Source of the DNA: Rhea pennata
Taxonomy: Eukaryota > Chordata > Aves > Rheiformes > Rheidae
Reading direction: 5' to 3'
DNA length: 64,000 nt
NCBI RefSeq assembly: GCF_028389875.1
Contig: NC_084664.1
Location: 60,528,703-60,592,702 of the forward strand
Shown here: one piece after another, positions 61,315 to 64,000 of the stretch
Numbering within the stretch: position 1 is the stretch's first letter
Layout of the letters: every line of letters starts with the position of its first letter
Made by a program: the position numbers and the translations under genes
The notes under the pieces: model-generated
Seen by the model: the letters and a program-made list of their open reading frames with translations, nothing else
Database searches by the model: none
Told to the model about the DNA's origin: nothing

Positions 61315-61370
61315 AACTCTAAAGCAGTTACACTGTTTCTGGAGTAAACTCTAAAGCAGTCACACTGCTT
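61315..61370. repeat. Tandem duplication, about 24 bases at period 32
   Basis: AACTCTAAAGCAGTTACACT at 61315 recurs at 61347 with two T-to-C differences over 24 bases. Confidence 0.85.
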
Positions 61371-61639
61371 ATAGAAAATGCTCGCCTCCTGAAGTACAGG
61401 ATGACTTCCTAGCAATACCTTGAGTTAACCTTACCTGACCTTCACACTAAGGAGGGAAACCCCGCCAAAATTCCCTGCACCCTTTTGCCGGGGGCAGGGT
61501 AGCACTGGGAAACATGGTGAGACACTTCCCTGGTCCCCATTCCCCATCCCATTTGATTCTAGAGTCAATCTGGTACATCAAGGACTGGTGAACTGTCCCT
61601 TCCAGACATGGTAATCATCCTGATGCCATAGAAAGCCAG

Positions 61640-61851
61640 GAGTTTCCATTTCAACACAAGAAAATACTTCTTTACTGTGAGAGTAGATCAACTCTGGAAC
61701 AGTTGTAGGGAAGTTGTAGAGTCTTCACCCTTGGAGATATTCAGAACTCGACCAGACACATTCCTGGGCATCCTTTTCCAGCTGACCATAGCTTGAACAG
61801 AGCGATTGGACCAGACAATCTCCAGATGTCTATACCAATTCAAATTATTCT
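61640..61851 (+). mobile_element. CR1 3' fragment, sense on + strand, diverged
   Basis: Matches the CR1 3' region in order: CTTCTTTACTGTGAG near 61668, CTCTGGAACAG, a GGAAGTTGTAGAGTC block, GGAGATATTCAGAAC and GATTGGACCAGACAATCTCC. It is more diverged than the block at 1-3790 and the octamer end is decayed. Confidence 0.85.
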
Positions 61852-62569
61852 TTAAGATGTACTTGTCACACTTAAATGCAAAGGCTTAACATCTGGGGTC
61901 CAAAGCTGCACAGAACCTAATTAGTCCTCCCAAAGCGCAAAACAGCACTGAAGAATTAAAGTGGCCCCTCAATACCTGTTCTTTATAGTTGAGTATTTCC
62001 ACACTGTGGTCTCCATTACTCCTACTACTCATATTTTTTCATTAATTGTAACATTACAGCTACCTAATTCCCCAAGTTACAGAGATTCACAGAATACCTA
62101 AGCGCATGGGACAATAATTAATTATATCTAATGAGAGAACAAAGGTAATTTTAGAGTACCATCAAGTACACTACAAATGAACAAAAATAATCCCCCTTTT
62201 GACCAATTGGTAGTTTTAACTATGGTATTATGAATGAGACACACTCAACCTACCTAAACAACGATTAAAAAAAAATATACCTACAAGAACAAAACATAGC
62301 TGTTCCTTTTAGTTTCCACTCATGCTTAGGTATCTGGAAATGGAAAATTTTAAAAAAGGAAAAGGCAGTGTCCTAGCATGTGCATGCTTGTTTTTCTGAA
62401 TAAACTCTGCTAAGATTTTCTTAAGGAATTTATAGAAGATCCATATGCTTTACAATAAGCATTAGAGACACTGAAAGCTTAAATCAGTCAACTACTTACC
62501 TTCAAAGTGTGTACACTACAACTAATATAAGTTCACAAGGAAAGCCAAAGTGTAGAAAAGTAGCTGCTC

Positions 62570-62705
62570 AAATCATAGAATGGTAAGGTTGGAAGGGATC
62601 TCCTGTGATCATCTAGTCCAACCCTCAGCGTAGCCCATACAAGGATTGAACCCACGACCTTGGTGTTAGCAGCACCACGCTCTAACCAACTGAGCTAAAT
62701 CACTA
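62570..62705 (-). mobile_element. tRNA-Ile-derived SINE with CR1 tail (TguSINE1-like)
   Basis: On the - strand the head is tRNA-like, with A box TAGCTCAGTTGG at 62697-62686, GTTAGAGCGTGGTGC and B box GGTTCAATCC at 62652-62643, closest to tRNA-Ile. It passes directly into a CR1 3' tail (GGTTGGACTAGATGATC and so on) ending in ATTCTATGAT. This composition fits a SINE transcribed from an internal Pol III promoter and mobilised by CR1 machinery. The anticodon loop is altered and the aminoacyl stem is not kept, so it is not a tRNA gene. Confidence 0.85.
62643..62697 (-). promoter_or_regulatory. Internal Pol III promoter (A and B boxes) of the SINE
   Basis: A box at 62686-62697 and B box at 62643-62652, at tRNA-like spacing and with near-consensus sequence. 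Confidence 0.65.
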
Positions 62706-64000
62706 TTGTTTTGCCTACAAAATACAGAAATAGCCTTTTTTAAAAACAATGTTCTATTTTTCTTTGATTATTTTGGCAATATTCATCAGTGACAGACAAG
62801 CACACAGATAATTCTCTAAATTAAATTCTCTATTCAATCAGTCATATTGCTGTCAAATACTTTAAGTTCCTTTGGCTATCCCACCAAATTTTAGAAGAAA
62901 TGTGAATTTTAATTTTCTGAAATGGAAAACGTGGGATAATAAATGAAGGTGTCTGCTCTTTTAAAAGGGTACTGTTAGTTTGTAATTATGCTTAATATTA
63001 CACAATATTTTAAGCTGTAACAAAATTACATTATGTTCCTCCTACTCAGAATTTCTTTCTGGCAGTATTTAAAAATAACATGCACAGTGCAACTTCTCAG
63101 TTCTTATTTGTCAATGATCCTACAATCAAAAAGTTATTTATATACTTTATATGTACACACATGATATTCCAGCGCACTGAGGAGTACTCTTAACCAACAA
63201 CTTCAACATTTCCAAGAAGCAAAAAATAAAAGGCGGGGAGAGTATAAAACCCCAAAGAGAACCTGCATTGCAATCTGGTACAAACTGAAAAATAAAAATA
63301 ACTCATCATGTTTTCTTGCTTAGAGCAATGAAGGAATAAAATAATTCTGACTGGGGGTGGGGTGGGGGGGAAGTGACACGCTACTTCTACCTCCCATAAA
63401 ACCAAATGTGAAGTTCCACGCTTGCTTTTCAGAACCTCCAGTTCTAAGGAAACTTACCTAACTGCACAGCACTGCCCCATGAACTACACTGTTCAGCTTC
63501 AGAATCTGTTCTAGCTCACAGTTAACTTCCTCTGCCCTGTAAGTACGCCTACAGCTCTGAGAACACAGTGATGCACTTCCACTATGTTCTCTGGACTGGA
63601 AGCACTGGAAAGCTCAGAGCATACATCCGAGCTAACTTCATGAGCTGTCACTTCAGATGCCATAAACTTCTTAGCTTACATTCAATAGTATATATTGATG
63701 GAATAAGCACTTTCTTCAGCAGCAACAAATGACATCTAACTATGATTCCATCCTTCTAAACTTTTTATTCCCATCCCAATATTGCCCTTTGAGCCACACC
63801 CATTCTACTTCTTGCAGGGAGGCATGCTAAGCAGAATCAAACTGACCCACAATACATAAAAACTTGTTCTGTAACTATTTTTTTCTAAAGTGCTAATCAG
63901 TTTGATGATCCTAACCACAACTGTGGCTTCACAAACAGTTGCACACAACTCTGAAGCAAGAAGGAATTGTTATGAATTCAGAACACTATGGAAAAACAAC

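Noticed and set aside
62630..62705. A functional tRNA-Ile gene
   Set aside because: The acceptor stem does not pair, the anticodon loop is altered, and the 3' side runs directly into CR1 sequence. It is a SINE head.

Overview
This is a bird nuclear genome window. It holds the 3' two-thirds of CUL1 on the + strand (5514 to about 24490) and the complete coding part of EZH2 on the - strand (57581 down to 27060). The two genes lie tail to tail with about 2.3 kb between their poly(A) signals. CUL1 and EZH2 are also neighbours in human (7q36) and other amniotes. The repeats are avian: many CR1 LINE copies ending in ATTCTGTG/ATTCTATG octamers, and one tRNA-headed SINE with a CR1 tail. As I recall, that SINE type (TguSINE1) was described from passerines, so a songbird or close relative is likely, but not proven from one copy.

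Layout. 1-3790: a CR1 block, with the 3' part of one copy (A, 1 to about 820) joined head-to-tail to a nearly complete ORF2 copy (B, about 820-3790). Both are dead and they share lesions. 3791-24490: CUL1, 15 coding exons spanning codons 264-776 if the protein is human length, then the 3' UTR. The earlier CUL1 exons lie off the left edge. 24490-26800: intergenic, nothing recognised. 26790-57588: EZH2, 19 coding exons encoding 743 residues. 57589-64000: EZH2 intron 1 toward an off-window promoter, with a CR1 fragment and the SINE. The introns carry older CR1 pieces, homopolymers and microsatellites.

Reading frames were checked exon by exon: all phases join and no coding exon is broken. CUL1 is the cullin scaffold of SCF ubiquitin ligases. 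Its neddylation lysine falls at codon 720. EZH2 is the H3K27 methyltransferase of PRC2. Its acidic stretch, zinc-binding CXC cysteines and SET residues are all visible. The two genes are neighbours; nothing here shows a joint pathway.

Points worth a second look: a GC-AG intron in CUL1; a tandem 15-nt alternative donor in EZH2 exon 8 matching a known human isoform difference; a CpG-island-like block inside EZH2 intron 12 just upstream of the CXC/SET exons; a second CpG cluster in a CUL1 intron; a head-to-tail CR1 dimer in which both copies carry FADA instead of FADD at the reverse transcriptase active site; and the tRNA/CR1 SINE. I saw no operon-like, CRISPR-like or otherwise wholly new system.
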